DNA from: Roseovarius sp.
GTDB lineage: Bacteria > Pseudomonadota > Alphaproteobacteria > Rhodobacterales > Rhodobacteraceae
NCBI GenBank assembly: GCA_027493545.1
Contig: JAOSKR010000003.1
Coordinates: forward strand, 53,360 to 117,359
Direction of reading: 5' to 3'
Length of the DNA stretch: 64,000 bases
This document shows, piece by piece, positions 27,381-37,100 of the stretch. The notes beneath the pieces were generated by a model. The model was not told the DNA's origin, searched no databases, and worked only from the letters and a program-made list of their open reading frames with translations. A program made the translations under genes and the position numbers. How positions within the stretch are numbered: position 1 is the stretch's first letter; each line of letters starts with the position of its first letter.

Positions 27381-28508
27381 TCAGTTGCCCGCAGGAAAAA
27401 CGACCAGTTCTTCGGGCGGCAGGGCAATGGCCAGCGCCGCGCCCTCGACAATCTCGACGGTAGACCGGCCCTTTTGCCGCAACTCGATATCGAGGTTCTG
27501 GCCGATCTGCGGGCAACTCACCGAGAGGCGGTGAAAATTGCCGCGAAACGATACCGTCTCGACCGTTGCGTTCAGCCGGTTCGGCATGTCCTCGGACAAC
27601 TCCCCGACCATGATATCGGCCGGGCGAATGCACAGGCTGACCTTGTCGGCGGGGTCAAATCCGGTCAGGCCGGCAACCCGGAATTCGACCTTGCCCGCTG
27701 TAATGCGGCCGTCAGCCCCGATCGTGCCGGGAATGAAGTTCATGTCTCCCAGAAATCCCGCGACGAAAGGCGTGGCCGGGCGCGTGAAAACCTCTTCCGG
27801 CGTGCCGATCTGCTCGATTTCTCCCTGCCGCATGACCACGATGCGGTCGGCGATCGCCAACGCCTCGTCCTGATCATGGGTGACCATGATGGTGGTGACG
27901 CCCAGATTGCGCTGCAATTGCCGCAACTGGTCGCGCAGGTGAAGGCGTACCTGCGCATCGAGCGCGCTCAGCGGTTCGTCAAGCAAGAGCAAGCCTGGCG
28001 ACGGCGCGAGCGCACGCGCCAGTGCCACACGCTGCTGTTGTCCGCCCGAAAGCTGTGCCGGGTATTTCGTCTCCTGGCCGTCCAGCCCCACCGTGCCAAG
28101 CAGCTCGGCCACACGCATGTTGCGCTCTTTTTCTGGACAGACCCGCGCTCCGCAGGCCGTATCCGATATTGCGCGCGACCGACAGGTTTGGAAACAGCGC
28201 GTAAGACTGGAACACGATACCGAAATCCCGAAGGTGGACAGGCAGCCTCGAGATATCGCGCCCGTTCTGTTCGATCGTGCCGTAGTCCTGCGGATCAAGC
28301 CCGGCGATCGCGCGCAGAAGCGTTGTCTTGCCGCATCCCGATGGCCCGAGGAAACAGACGAATTCGCCCTTTTCGATGGCGAGTTCAATGTCCCGGAGCG
28401 CCGTGAAGGCGCCAAAGGATTTGGACAGACCCGAGATCCGGAGGGCGGGTATGGATGCGTTGGCCCCATCCTCGTCCGGGCGGGGAAGGTCTTTTTCGAT
28501 TCAACCAT
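27381..28508 (-). CDS. ABC transporter ATP-binding protein, 2-aminoethylphosphonate/iron type (two compensating indels)
   Basis: ATG 28508 begins MVESKK. A missing base in the T5 run 28491-28495 and an extra base in the T5 run 28128-28132 throw the N-terminal third out of frame, although an open frame runs through by chance. The repaired text has LRISGLSKSFGAFTALRDI, Walker A GPSGCGKTTLL, then FGIVFQSYALFPNLSVARNI, signature LSGGQQQR and Walker B LLLLDEPLSALD. A TOBE-like domain ends the protein. About 375 residues, as in PotA/FbpC/PhnT importers. It powers the permease at 29393 and is the last gene of the operon. Confidence 0.8.
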   Translation of the reverse strand: MVESKKTFPARTRMGPTHPYPPSGSRVCPNPLAPSRRSGTLNSPSKRANSSVSSGHRDAARQRFCARSPGLIRRTTARSNRTGAISRGCLSTFGISVSCSSLTRCFQTCRSRAISDTACGARVCPEKERNMRVAELLGTVGLDGQETKYPAQLSGGQQQRVALARALAPSPGLLLLDEPLSALDAQVRLHLRDQLRQLQRNLGVTTIMVTHDQDEALAIADRIVVMRQGEIEQIGTPEEVFTRPATPFVAGFLGDMNFIPGTIGADGRITAGKVEFRVAGLTGFDPADKVSLCIRPADIMVGELSEDMPNRLNATVETVSFRGNFHRLSVSCPQIGQNLDIELRQKGRSTVEIVEGAALAIALPPEELVVFPAGN

Positions 28509-29327
28509 GTTCTGCATAAAACCGGCCTTTGACTTCGCCAAGTTCGAGAAGTGCCAGGACTTCGGGAAGACGCGCGTGATCCCCGAGTGCGACGATACGC
28601 TCGCCGGAATGGAGTGTGAGCGGAGCGCCGTCCGAGCACGCATGACACCGCCGGCACCCTCGATAACCGGAACCGCGGCAAGGTAGTCGACGATCCCGTA
28701 ACGGGCGGCGATCATGATGTCGGCATGTCCGCTGGCCACCAGCCCATAACCCTGCGTGCCGGCGTCGTAGATGGTGAAGCGGGACGGATCCACGACCCGC
28801 GAAAACGGCTGTGTTGCATCGCCGTCGAAATACTCGGGCGAGGTCGCAAGCAGGATGGCCTCCGACAGGGCGCGGCAACTGCGGGTTCTGGCGATTTCCC
28901 CCGTTCAGCCGTGTTGCGTGGCCCGTCGCGCCTACCCAGCGCTCTTGCGTGATCGGTATGTCCACGACGCCCAGCACGGGCGCTTCGTCGATGGCCAGCG
29001 CGATCAAGGTGCCGAAGACCGGGCGCCCGGCGATGAATGACCGGGTGCCGTCGATAGGTCGATCACCCAGACGCATTCAGCCGTGGCGGCGCTGGCGGGA
29101 TGCTCTTCGCCGATCACACCGTGGTCGGGATAGCGATCGGCGATCATGTTGCGGATCAGGGTCTCGACCTCGAGGTCGGTCGGGGTCACCGGCGTGTTGT
29201 CCGGCTTCATCTCGATATCGATATTGCGGCGAAATCGGCTGCGGATAAGAGCGCGGCTCGCCTCGGCGAGTTCCTGCGAGAAGTCGATGAATTCCTGCGC
29301 TGTTACCGCAGTCGTCGAAGGCGTCAT
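28501..29327 (-). CDS. Inositol-monophosphatase-family phosphatase, HisN-like (frame broken three times)
   Basis: ATG 29327 has AAGGAA upstream. The N-terminal part (ELAEASRALIRSRFRRNIDI, KPDNTPVTPTDLEVE, GVIGEE) carries the first metal ligand of the IMPase fold. Restoring one base at 29057-29058 gives WVIDPIDGTRSFIAG, the DPIDGT metal-binding core. Breaks at the C5 run 28898-28902 and near 28640 separate the later segments YDAGTQGYGLVASGHADIMI and PLTLHSGERIVALGDHARL. HisN-type members remove phosphate from histidinol phosphate; others act on inositol or sulfur metabolites. Its place inside an ABC operon hints at hydrolysis of an imported phosphate-bearing compound, which is inference. Confidence 0.75.
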
Positions 29328-29392
29328 GACATGTTCCTTGTCTTGAAGGCGTTGTGGCGAGTGGCCGGATTTCCCGTTTCCCTTGTTGCTGG

Positions 29393-31107
29393 CTATGCTT
29401 CCTGACCCCGCCAGGCTTCGGTGCGGCGCAGCAGGCCGCGCATCAGCAGCCATTGCAGGCTGACCACGGTTGCCGAGGTGGCCACGATCAGCACGCTCAT
29501 CGCCGCGGCTGGCCCCAGCATGGCATTGTCGTTCAGCAGCAGGACACTGACCGTCGCCACCTTGGTGTTGGCGGAGTAGAGGAACACCACCGCGGAGATC
29601 GTCGTCATCGAGTTCATGAACAGATAGCTGGCGATGCGCAGGATGGTGGGCAGGCAGACCGGCAGGATGACTCGTCCGAATGTGATCAAACGCGGAATCT
29701 TGAGGGACGAGCCGGCCGCCTCCAGCCCCGGGTCGAGCTGCTTCAGCGCCGTCAGCGCGGTCAGGTGCGGTACCGTGTAGAGATGCACGACGGTACTGAG
29801 GACCAGGATCGTCATCGTGCCATAGATGCCGCCAAGCGGGTTTGCCGGGTTGTTGAAGAAGAAGATGTAGGACAGCCCGAGCACCATTCCGGGCATTGCG
29901 AGCGGGATCATGCAGAAAAACCCGATTACCGTGCGCAGCCAGCGCGTGCCGGGCATGCGTTCGAGCAGATAGCCGCCAAAGAAGATCAGCGCCGTGCCGA
30001 ACAGCGCGGTCGCGCCCGCCAGCCGCAAGCTGTTGCGATAGGCGCCCCAGCCGCTCGATTCGTGCTCGGTGAAATTGTAGCTGGAAAACGACAGGCTGAG
30101 ATTGTACGGCCACAACTTGAACAGCGACCCCAGAACCGCCATCAGCAGAATGCCCGGGATCGCCAGTGCGATCGCCGAGCAGAATGCCAGACAGGCAATA
30201 TCCCGGCCGCGGCTCTTTTCGGGTATGTAGATCACCGCGCTTCCGTCGATGCCCGAGCTGTGGCCGCGTTGCAGCAGATGACCGATCAGAAAGGCGATCG
30301 CTGCCGGAATGAACAGCAGGATGCCGACAACCGCGCCCATCTGGAAATTGAAACCGCCGATCACCTTCTGATAGAGATCGGTGGCCAGCACCGGATATGC
30401 CCCTCCGACCACCACGGGTACGCCGAAATCCGTGAACACCTTGGTGAAGGTGGCAAAAAGGCCGCGCTCAGGCCGAAACGCATCGCCGGCAGGGTCACCG
30501 TGAAGAACGAGCGGATGCGCCCCGCGCCCAGCGTCTTTGCCACCTCGTAAAGCCTGCGGTCTATCGTCAGCAACGACGTCAGCACGATCATGAGCGCGAT
30601 GGGGAAGGTAAAGAACACCTCGCCGATGACGATGCCGATCGGCCCGTAAAGGCTGTGACCGAAGAGCGCGGCGCGAAAGAAGCCCTGGTTGCCGAAGAAA
30701 TAGATCAGCGCGATACCCGGCAGCAGCGATGGCGTCAGGAGCGGCACCAGTGCAACTGCCCGGAAAAAACCGCGCCCCGGCATCCGCGAATGCGTCAAAG
30801 CAAAGGCATATATACCGGCGATAGCCAGCGTGATCGCTGTCGAGATGACGGAAATCCGCAGGCTGTTGAAGAAGACGACCGAAACACGCGGTTCGTTGAA
30901 ATACGTCACGAAATTCTGCAGGCCGACGAAGTTGCCGTCCGCATCCTGCACCCCTTTCGACAGGAGCGTATAGATCGGCAACAACAGCCCAACCAGCAGG
31001 AACAGCCCCAGTGCGATCAGGCAGAGGCGCAGCAGCACATCCTCACGGCTGATGGAAATGCGCGTTCTTTGCTGCGGTGAGGGTATCGCCTGAACCGGAT
31101 TGACCAT
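29393..31107 (-). CDS. ABC transporter permease, fused two-domain PhnU-like (frame broken once)
   Basis: ATG 31107 starts a protein of about 570 residues with two BPD permease halves. The first has FFNSLRISVISTAITLAIAG and ALMIVLTSLLTIDRRLYEVA, an EAA-like loop. The second has NSLRLAGATALFGTALIFF and LKQLDPGLEAAGSSLKIPRL. A missing base at 30455-30461 separates them; adding it joins RFGLSAALFATFTKVFTDFG. Double-length permeases of this kind occur in iron, thiamine and putative 2-aminoethylphosphonate importers. It lies between the binding-protein gene and the phosphatase gene. Confidence 0.75.
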
Positions 31108-31188
31108 GTGCAGTCAGCCTTTCACGCTGCTTGGGGGCCGGTCCGGCGATGGCCGGACCGGACGTCACTATGGTGCCGCAACGATGGG

Positions 31189-32236
31189 CTATTTCGCTTC
31201 GTCCTTGCGGCCGTAGCGCTCCTGCCATTCGGCCAGGATGCGATCGCGGTTTTCCGCGACCCAGTAGAAATCCACATCCACAAGCGCCTCTTCCTCGCCT
31301 TCGGGATAGTTCGGAACGTGGCTTGAAACGCCCTCGCGTCCGACCAGCGCGTAATACTTGTTGTGGATTTCATGGGCTTCCTGACTGGCGGCGAAATCGG
31401 CCAGTCTGCGGGCTGCTTCGGGATTGCTCGCCCCGGCAATGATCGCCACTCCCTCGACCTCGGAGCCGACGCCCTCTTCGGGAATGATGACACTCAAAGG
31501 CGCCCCCGTCGTTGATCGCCTTCACTCCGGGCGCGGGGTAGGAGATGCCGATCACGGCCTCCCCGGCAGCCGCCATGCGGCAGGGTTTCGAGCCGGAATG
31601 GACATATTGCGTCACATTCTGGTGCAGCGCGTCCATGTATTCCCAGGCCTCGTCTTCGCCGAAGATCTCGGTCCAGCCGACGATCGCCAGAAGGCCGGTC
31701 GCGGACGAGTTGGGGTTGGGCATGGTGATCATGCCCTTGTATTCCGGCTTGATCAAATCCTTCCAGCTTTTCGGTTCCTCGACCCCCAGCCTTTCACCCT
31801 CGGCCTTGTTGAAGCAAACGGCCGATGCCCAGGCATCGGTGCCCACCCAATGCGGGGGGTCGCTGCGGCGGTCGCGGAAGCGGTCCTTGATCTGATCGAG
31901 CCCTTTGGGCGCGTATTGTTCCAGCATGCCCCTTTCTTCCAGCATGACCAGCCCGGGAACCGAGGCGCCAAGGATGACATCGGCGCGCGGATTTGCCTCT
32001 TCGGCCAGAAGGCGGGCGATGATCGGGCCGTTGGAGTCCAGCAACTGGTTGATCTTCAGGTCCGGCTCCTGCGCCCGGAACGCCGCGATCAGTTCGGCGA
32101 AATGCCCCTTGGCCATGGCGCCATAGACCGTCAGTTCCTCGGCCTGCGCCGGGGCCGTCCCGGCCAGTGCGGCGCCCGATACCATCAGGGTTGCGCACAA
32201 CAGACGTATGCGGGTCCGAAGTCTTGCCTTCATCAT
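31189..32236 (-). CDS. Periplasmic substrate-binding protein, 2-aminoethylphosphonate/iron type (frame broken once)
   Basis: ATG 32236 starts with a signal peptide (about 32 residues, ending APAQA). ELTVYGAMAKGHFAELIAAF and NPRADVILGASVPGLVMLEE are typical of class II binding proteins of the Fe3+/thiamine/2-aminoethylphosphonate group. An extra base in the C5 run 31503-31507 breaks the frame; removing it gives NDGAPLSVIIPEEGVGSEVE and a normal end at 31189. About 348 residues. It is the first gene of a four-gene leftward operon, divergent from the LysR gene at 32368. The ligand cannot be fixed from sequence alone. Confidence 0.75.
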
Positions 32237-32367
32237 GGTTCATTCCTCCCATTTTCGATGAAACTTGTGGCCCCATTATCCGAGCCGCACCCCATATAGT
32301 CAAAGAGCAATATTTGCGTCAGTCATTCATCAATGCTATGGGTTGCCGGGGATATGGAGCCTGGATC

Positions 32368-33309
32368 ATGGGTAAACCCGCACGCGCCGAAGCGATCAGC
32401 CCGCGCCAGATCGAAGCCTTCAAGAACGTGGTCGAAGCGGCTTCGGTCACCGCGGCTGCGACCGCCATGCATATCTCGCAACCGAGCGTCAGCCGATTGC
32501 TGAGCAGCCTCGAGGAAACGATCGGCTTTGCCCTGTTCGAGCGCCGCAAGGGCCGGCTGCTGGCCACGCCCGAGGCCATGCTGTTTTATGACGAGATCCA
32601 GAAATACTTCCTCACGATGCAGCGGCTGGCGCACACGGCAGCCGACATCCGCACGCTTGCGCGGGGGCAGCTGCGGCTCGGCTCGTTCATTGCGCTGGCC
32701 ATCGCCATCACTCCGACCGTGATCCGGCGTTTCAACCGCGCTCATCCGCAAATGCATGTATCCTGCATCACGACGCAATCGCGTCAGATCGTCGACCTGA
32801 TCACCTCGCGGTTCGCGGATCTGGGCATCGTCGATCCCGGCGCCGTCACCAGCGCCGTCCGGATCGAGCGGCAATGGCAGTTCCGCTGTGTCTGCGCATT
32901 GCCGCCCGGGCATGCCCTCGCAAGACACGAGGTGATTTCAGCGGCCCACCTCGCGGGAGAAAATGTCATCGGATTGCAGCGGGCGTTCCTCACGCACCAT
33001 CCATCCGGTGCCGCGCTCTATGCCGAGCTGGAGCCGAACCTGCGGATAACGGTGCATCAATCCATTGCCGCTTGCGCGATGGTCAGCGAAGGCACCGGCG
33101 TCGCGATCGTCGATCCGTTCACGGCCCGACATTATGCACCACACGGCATCGTCGTGCGCCCGCTGGAGGCAACGATCCCGTTCGACATAAACATTGTCTC
33201 TTCTCCGGAGGCACCGCTGTCGGTTGCCGCCAGCGACTTCCTCGAGCTCTTCGATGACGAGATCGACGCGGCCCTGCGATCCGACCCCACGATCACGCAC
33301 TGCACATAG
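32368..33309 (+). CDS. LysR-family transcriptional regulator
   Basis: This intact 313-residue protein starts at ATG 32368; ATG 32338 is an alternative. The winged helix-turn-helix is ISPRQIEAFKNVVEAASVT, then MHISQPSVSRLLSSLEETI. A two-lobed effector domain follows, with LRLGSFIALAIAITPTVIRR opening the first lobe and VSEGTGVAIVDPFTA in the second. Divergent placement, 131 bases from the ABC binding-protein gene, is the classic LysR arrangement and implies control of that operon from the shared gap. The inducer is unknown. Confidence 0.85.
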   Translation: MGKPARAEAISPRQIEAFKNVVEAASVTAAATAMHISQPSVSRLLSSLEETIGFALFERRKGRLLATPEAMLFYDEIQKYFLTMQRLAHTAADIRTLARGQLRLGSFIALAIAITPTVIRRFNRAHPQMHVSCITTQSRQIVDLITSRFADLGIVDPGAVTSAVRIERQWQFRCVCALPPGHALARHEVISAAHLAGENVIGLQRAFLTHHPSGAALYAELEPNLRITVHQSIAACAMVSEGTGVAIVDPFTARHYAPHGIVVRPLEATIPFDINIVSSPEAPLSVAASDFLELFDDEIDAALRSDPTITHCT

Positions 33310-33416
33310 CGGCAAGCTTGGGACGGCGCGCCCGGCGATGCCCGGGTCCGGCGCATTGCGGTTCGCGTCGATGCCGCGCCCGGTGAGCCGCGCCTTTGGG
33401 ACGCGGCCGGGGTCCG

Positions 33417-33675
33417 GCGCCTCCTGGCGCTGATCGGCGACCAGTTCGCGCAGCATCCCGGCAAGGCGAACAATCTGTTCGCGCTGATCGAGAACATGAT
33501 CGAGAAGCTGCACCAGCTTGCGTGTCCGGTCGAACAGGTCGACGCCGACGTATTCCTCGATTGTCTCGATCCGGCGCGAGAATGCCGATCGGGTCAGGTG
33601 CCGCCGCTCGGCCGCCTCGCTGAACGAACCGGTTTCTGAAACCGCGACAACATCTTCCAGCCATTCAAGTCGCAT
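33417..33675 (-). pseudogene. LysR-family regulator, N-terminal fragment
   Basis: ATG 33675 begins MRLEWLEDVVAVSETGSFSE, then RRHLTRSAFSRRIETIEEYV, a complete LysR DNA-binding domain and linker helix. After about 85 residues (DQRQ) the similarity stops and the sequence becomes repetitive GC-rich text next to the end of the other LysR gene. The effector domain is gone. It is divergent from the cysteate sulfo-lyase-like gene at 33784, 109 bases away, so it was probably the regulator of that operon. Confidence 0.65.
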
Positions 33676-33783
33676 GCTTTCCAGTTATTATGCAAATTCA
33701 GCAAGTTACAACAAGACTTTCGCATTTGAAGTTGAAAATCCATTCTGCTTTATTCGACACTAGCAAGAAACTGGAGTCTCCCG

Positions 33784-34807
33784 ATGCACCTCGCCCGCTT
33801 TCCCCGGCACTTTCTCGCCCATCTGCCGACCCCGCTGGAGCGAATGGACCGGCTGACCCGCGAACTCGGCGGACCCGAGATCTGGATCAAGCGCGACGAC
33901 TGCACCGGCCTGTCGACTGGCGGCAACAAGACCCGCAAGCTCGAGTTCCTCATGGCCGAGGCCGAGGCCCAGGGCGCCGATCTGGTGATGACCCAAGGCG
34001 CCACCCAGTCGAACCACGCCCGCCAGACCGCCGCCTTTGCGGCCAAGCTCGGCATGAAGTGCCACATCCTGCTGGAAGACCGCACCGGCTCGAAAGAGGC
34101 CAATTACAACAACAACGGCAACGTGCTTCTTGACCATCTGCACGGTGCGACGACCGAAAAACGTCCGAGCGGCGGTGACATGAACGCCGAGATGGAAGCG
34201 GTTGCCGACAAGCTGCGCGCCGCCGGCCGCAAGGTCTATACCATCCCCGGCGGCGGATCGAACCCCACGGGCGCGCTTGGCTATGTCAATTGCGCCTTCG
34301 AGCTTCTCGCGCAGGCGAATTCGGGCAACCTCCGGATCGACCATCTCGTTCACGCGACCGGATCGGCGGGCACTCAGGCCGGGCTGATCACCGGCCTCAA
34401 GGCGATGAACGCGCAGATCCCGCTGCTGGGGATCGGGGTGCGCGCGCCGAAGGACAGGCAGGAAGAGAACGTGTTCAACCTCGCCTGTGCCACCGCCGAA
34501 AAGCTTGGCTGTGCCGGCGTTGTGGCACGGGGCGACGTGGTGGCCAATACCGACTATGTCGGCGAGGGCTACGGCATCCCCACCGAAAGCGGCCCCGGAA
34601 GCGATCCGGATGTTCGCCGAGCTCGAGGCGATCCTGCTTGACCCGGTCTATTCCGCCAAGGGGGCGGCAGGTCTGATCGACCTCATCCGCAAGGGCCATT
34701 TCAAGAAGGGCGAGCGGGTGGTCTTTTTGCATACCGGTGGCGCGGCGGGCCTGTTTGGTTACGATTTCGCCTTCGATTTCAAGGATCGCTGGGTTACGGC
34801 GGCCTGA
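33784..34807 (+). CDS. cuyA: L-cysteate sulfo-lyase-like PLP enzyme (frame broken once)
   Basis: ATG 33784 begins [40 protein letters not shown] includes the PLP lysine (Lys49), and [20 protein letters not shown] and [20 protein letters not shown] are the substrate and phosphate loops of the ACC-deaminase/D-cysteine-desulfhydrase family. The overall wording is closest to what is recalled of CuyA, which splits cysteate to pyruvate, ammonia and sulfite in roseobacters. An extra G at 34597-34598 breaks the frame; removing it gives [20 protein letters not shown] and an end at 34807. D-cysteine desulfhydrase is the alternative. Next come an aminotransferase and a racemase. Confidence 0.7.
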
Positions 34808-34872
34808 ACAATGTGCGGCCTGAAGAACCCGCAATCCCTGACGCTACGACAACCCGAGGAAATGCTACGGAT

Positions 34873-36081
34873 ATGGCGCGCCCTTCTTTCACCGGAAACC
34901 TGACACAGCAGCCGCCGATCCCGGACGAGGGCATCGCGGCGGCGGTCGAACTGATGCGCTCGGGCCGGCTGCACCGCTACAACGTGGCGCCGGGCGAGGT
35001 GTCGCAGGCCGCCGAACTCGAACGCGAATACGCTGCCCGGCAGGGCGCGCGCTATTGCCTGGCGGTGACCTCGGGCGGGCAGGCGATGCAGATCGCGCTG
35101 CGCGCTGCCGGAGCGGGTGCCGCGGACCTCGTGCTGACCAATGGCTTCACCCTCGCGCCGGTGCCCGGCGCGATTGCCGCCGTGGGCGCGCGCCCGGTTC
35201 TTGTCGAGACCACCCCCGATCTGGCAATCGACCTCGACGATCTGGCCAGCAAGGCCCGCGCCAGCGGCGCGCGCTTTCTGCTGCTGTCCAACATGCGCGG
35301 CCATTTGTGCGACATGGACCGGTTGATGCGGATCGCGGCCGCCGAAGGCTTTGCGGTGATCGAGGATTGCGCTCATACCATGGGCGCGCGCTGGAACGGG
35401 AAACGATCCGGCTCGTTTGGCCTTGCGGGCTGTTTCAGCACACAGACCTACAAGCACCTCAATTCCGGCGAAGGCGGCTTTCTGGTGTCGGATGACGCCG
35501 AATTGATGGCGCGCGCGACGATCATGTCGGGCTCCTACATGCTTTACGAGCGGCACGGGGCCGGCCCGGACCTTGGGGCCTATGGTGATGCCCGCCTCGA
35601 TTCACCCAACATGTCGGCGCGGATGGACAATCTTCGCGCCGCGATCCTGCGCCCGCAACTGCGAGCGATCGAGACCGCCATCGCGGGCTGGAACGCCCGC
35701 CACGACCGCATCGCCGGCATCCTCGGCACCTGCCAGGCAATCCGCCTGCCGCGGCGCCCCGCGCCCGAGACCTATGTCGGCTCGTCAATCCAGTTCTTTC
35801 TCGACGGGCTGGACAGCGCCGCCGCCACGGGTTTTGTCGCGGCACTGGCCGGTGTCGGGGTCGAGGTGAAATGGTTCGGTGCAGCCGAGCCTGCCGGCTT
35901 TACCTCGACCCACAAGAGCTGGCGCTATGTGGCGGCGCAGGACCTGCCCCAAACCGACGCCCTGCTGTCGTGCCTGTTCGATATGCGCATTCCGTTGACC
36001 CTCAGCCTCGACGACTGCGACCTGATCGCCTCCCATATCACCGACGCGGCCGGGGCAATCGGCACCGGAGGGGCGGTATGA
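34873..36081 (+). CDS. DegT/DnrJ/EryC1-family PLP aminotransferase
   Basis: This intact 402-residue protein starts at ATG 34873; GTG 34813 would add 20 residues. VTSGGQAMQIALRAAGAG, VIEDCAHTMGARWNGKR and the PLP lysine at Lys194 in FSTQTYKHLNSGEGGF are the family landmarks. Members usually aminate keto-sugars, but some act on small keto acids. Here the neighbours are a cysteate sulfo-lyase-like enzyme upstream and a racemase whose ATG overlaps this stop, with no sugar genes. A role in amino-group transfer on a sulfonated or other small amino acid is suggested by context only. Confidence 0.75.
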   Translation: MARPSFTGNLTQQPPIPDEGIAAAVELMRSGRLHRYNVAPGEVSQAAELEREYAARQGARYCLAVTSGGQAMQIALRAAGAGAADLVLTNGFTLAPVPGAIAAVGARPVLVETTPDLAIDLDDLASKARASGARFLLLSNMRGHLCDMDRLMRIAAAEGFAVIEDCAHTMGARWNGKRSGSFGLAGCFSTQTYKHLNSGEGGFLVSDDAELMARATIMSGSYMLYERHGAGPDLGAYGDARLDSPNMSARMDNLRAAILRPQLRAIETAIAGWNARHDRIAGILGTCQAIRLPRRPAPETYVGSSIQFFLDGLDSAAATGFVAALAGVGVEVKWFGAAEPAGFTSTHKSWRYVAAQDLPQTDALLSCLFDMRIPLTLSLDDCDLIASHITDAAGAIGTGGAV

Positions 36082-36821
36082 CCATGCGGCGTGTCGGCAT
36101 TCTTGGCGGCATGGGCCCGGAAGCGACGCTGCTGATCATGCGCAAGCTTCTCGATGCGGTCCCGGCGACGGATGACGCCGATCACATCCCGCTGATCGTC
36201 GACCAGAACCCGCAGGTGCCATCGCGCATCCGCCACATACTCGAGGGCACCGGCGAAGACCCGGGCCCGGTTCTGGCGAAGATGGCTCAGCGACTGGAGC
36301 AGGCCGGAGCCATGGCACTCGCCCTGCCGTGCAATACCGCGCACCACTATGCGGGGTCCATTCGCGGCGCCGTGACGATCCCCTTTCTGGACATGGTCGC
36401 GCTGTCGGCCGGCCACGCAGCGACGCTGGCGCCGCGGTCCGGGCGCTTCGGCATCCTCGCCTCGCCCGCCGTCGCCAGGATCGCGCTGTTCGAACCAGTG
36501 CTCGCGCGGCACGGGCTGACGGCGGTCTATCCCACCGATCAGGCGGCGCTGCTTTCGGCGATCCGGCTGATCAAGGCCGAGGGCGCCACCGCCGCGTCGC
36601 GCAGGGTTGTGGCGGCGGCATCGGCCGACCTGCTGGAGCGCGGCGCGGTGGTCCAGATGGTGGCCTGCACCGAGTTTTCGCTCGTCGCCGACGCCGTGGC
36701 CCCGGGCGCCATCACCTTTGACTCGCTGGACCGCCTGGTCGGGGCCGTCGTAGCGTTCGCGCAAGACGTCCGCGCGGGCGGCAGGAATCCCGCAGACAAC
36801 ACGACAGGCCGTCAAGCCTGA
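36078..36821 (+). CDS. Aspartate/glutamate-type amino-acid racemase
   Basis: This intact 247-residue protein begins MTMRRVGILGGMGPEATLLI, the typical family start. The two catalytic cysteines are in LPCNTAHHY and MVACTEFSLV, which remove the alpha proton from opposite faces without a cofactor. DADHIPLIVDQNPQVPSRI is the substrate loop shared with aspartate racemases. ATG 36078 overlaps the DegT stop. With the cysteate sulfo-lyase-like enzyme in the same operon, conversion of a D-amino acid such as D-cysteate or D-aspartate to the usable isomer is a reasonable guess. Confidence 0.8.
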   Translation: MTMRRVGILGGMGPEATLLIMRKLLDAVPATDDADHIPLIVDQNPQVPSRIRHILEGTGEDPGPVLAKMAQRLEQAGAMALALPCNTAHHYAGSIRGAVTIPFLDMVALSAGHAATLAPRSGRFGILASPAVARIALFEPVLARHGLTAVYPTDQAALLSAIRLIKAEGATAASRRVVAAASADLLERGAVVQMVACTEFSLVADAVAPGAITFDSLDRLVGAVVAFAQDVRAGGRNPADNTTGRQA

Positions 36822-36832
36822 CGCAATCAACG

Positions 36833-36965
36833 TCAACAGGCCTTTGGGGCCCGTTTCCGGCCAGATTTGACGAGCGCGTTGGCGAGTTCGACAAGGTCGC
36901 GCATGAGCGCGACAAGTGCGACCTTCGCCGGTTTTCCGGCGTCACGGTGCGTGGCGTGATGTCCG
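36833..36965 (-). mobile_element. IS110-family transposase C-terminal remnant
   Basis: The minus strand reads HATHRDAGKPAKVALVALMR, then DLVELANALVKSGRKRAPKAC and a stop at 36833. This matches the usual tail of IS110 transposases (GKPxKVAL-x4-R-x6-NALL-x4-W). Upstream similarity is lost after about 45 residues, so only the end of the gene remains. It separates the racemase operon from the reductase gene. Confidence 0.55.
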
Positions 36966-37100
36966 GGGCGCTGGACACGGGGCCGGGTCTCGAAGTCGCC
37001 TCGACGAAGGTTGAGAACCGGGGCCGGGCCGGGTTGCTATTGATTGTAACCACGTGATCGAAAGGATAGCTATCGGCGCAACCAAGACAGGAATTCCCCC

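Noticed and set aside
27381..28793. A single uninterrupted 470-residue transporter protein
   Set aside because: The frame is open by chance. Residues between about 28128 and 28491 make sense only in another frame, where Walker A and the Q-loop appear.
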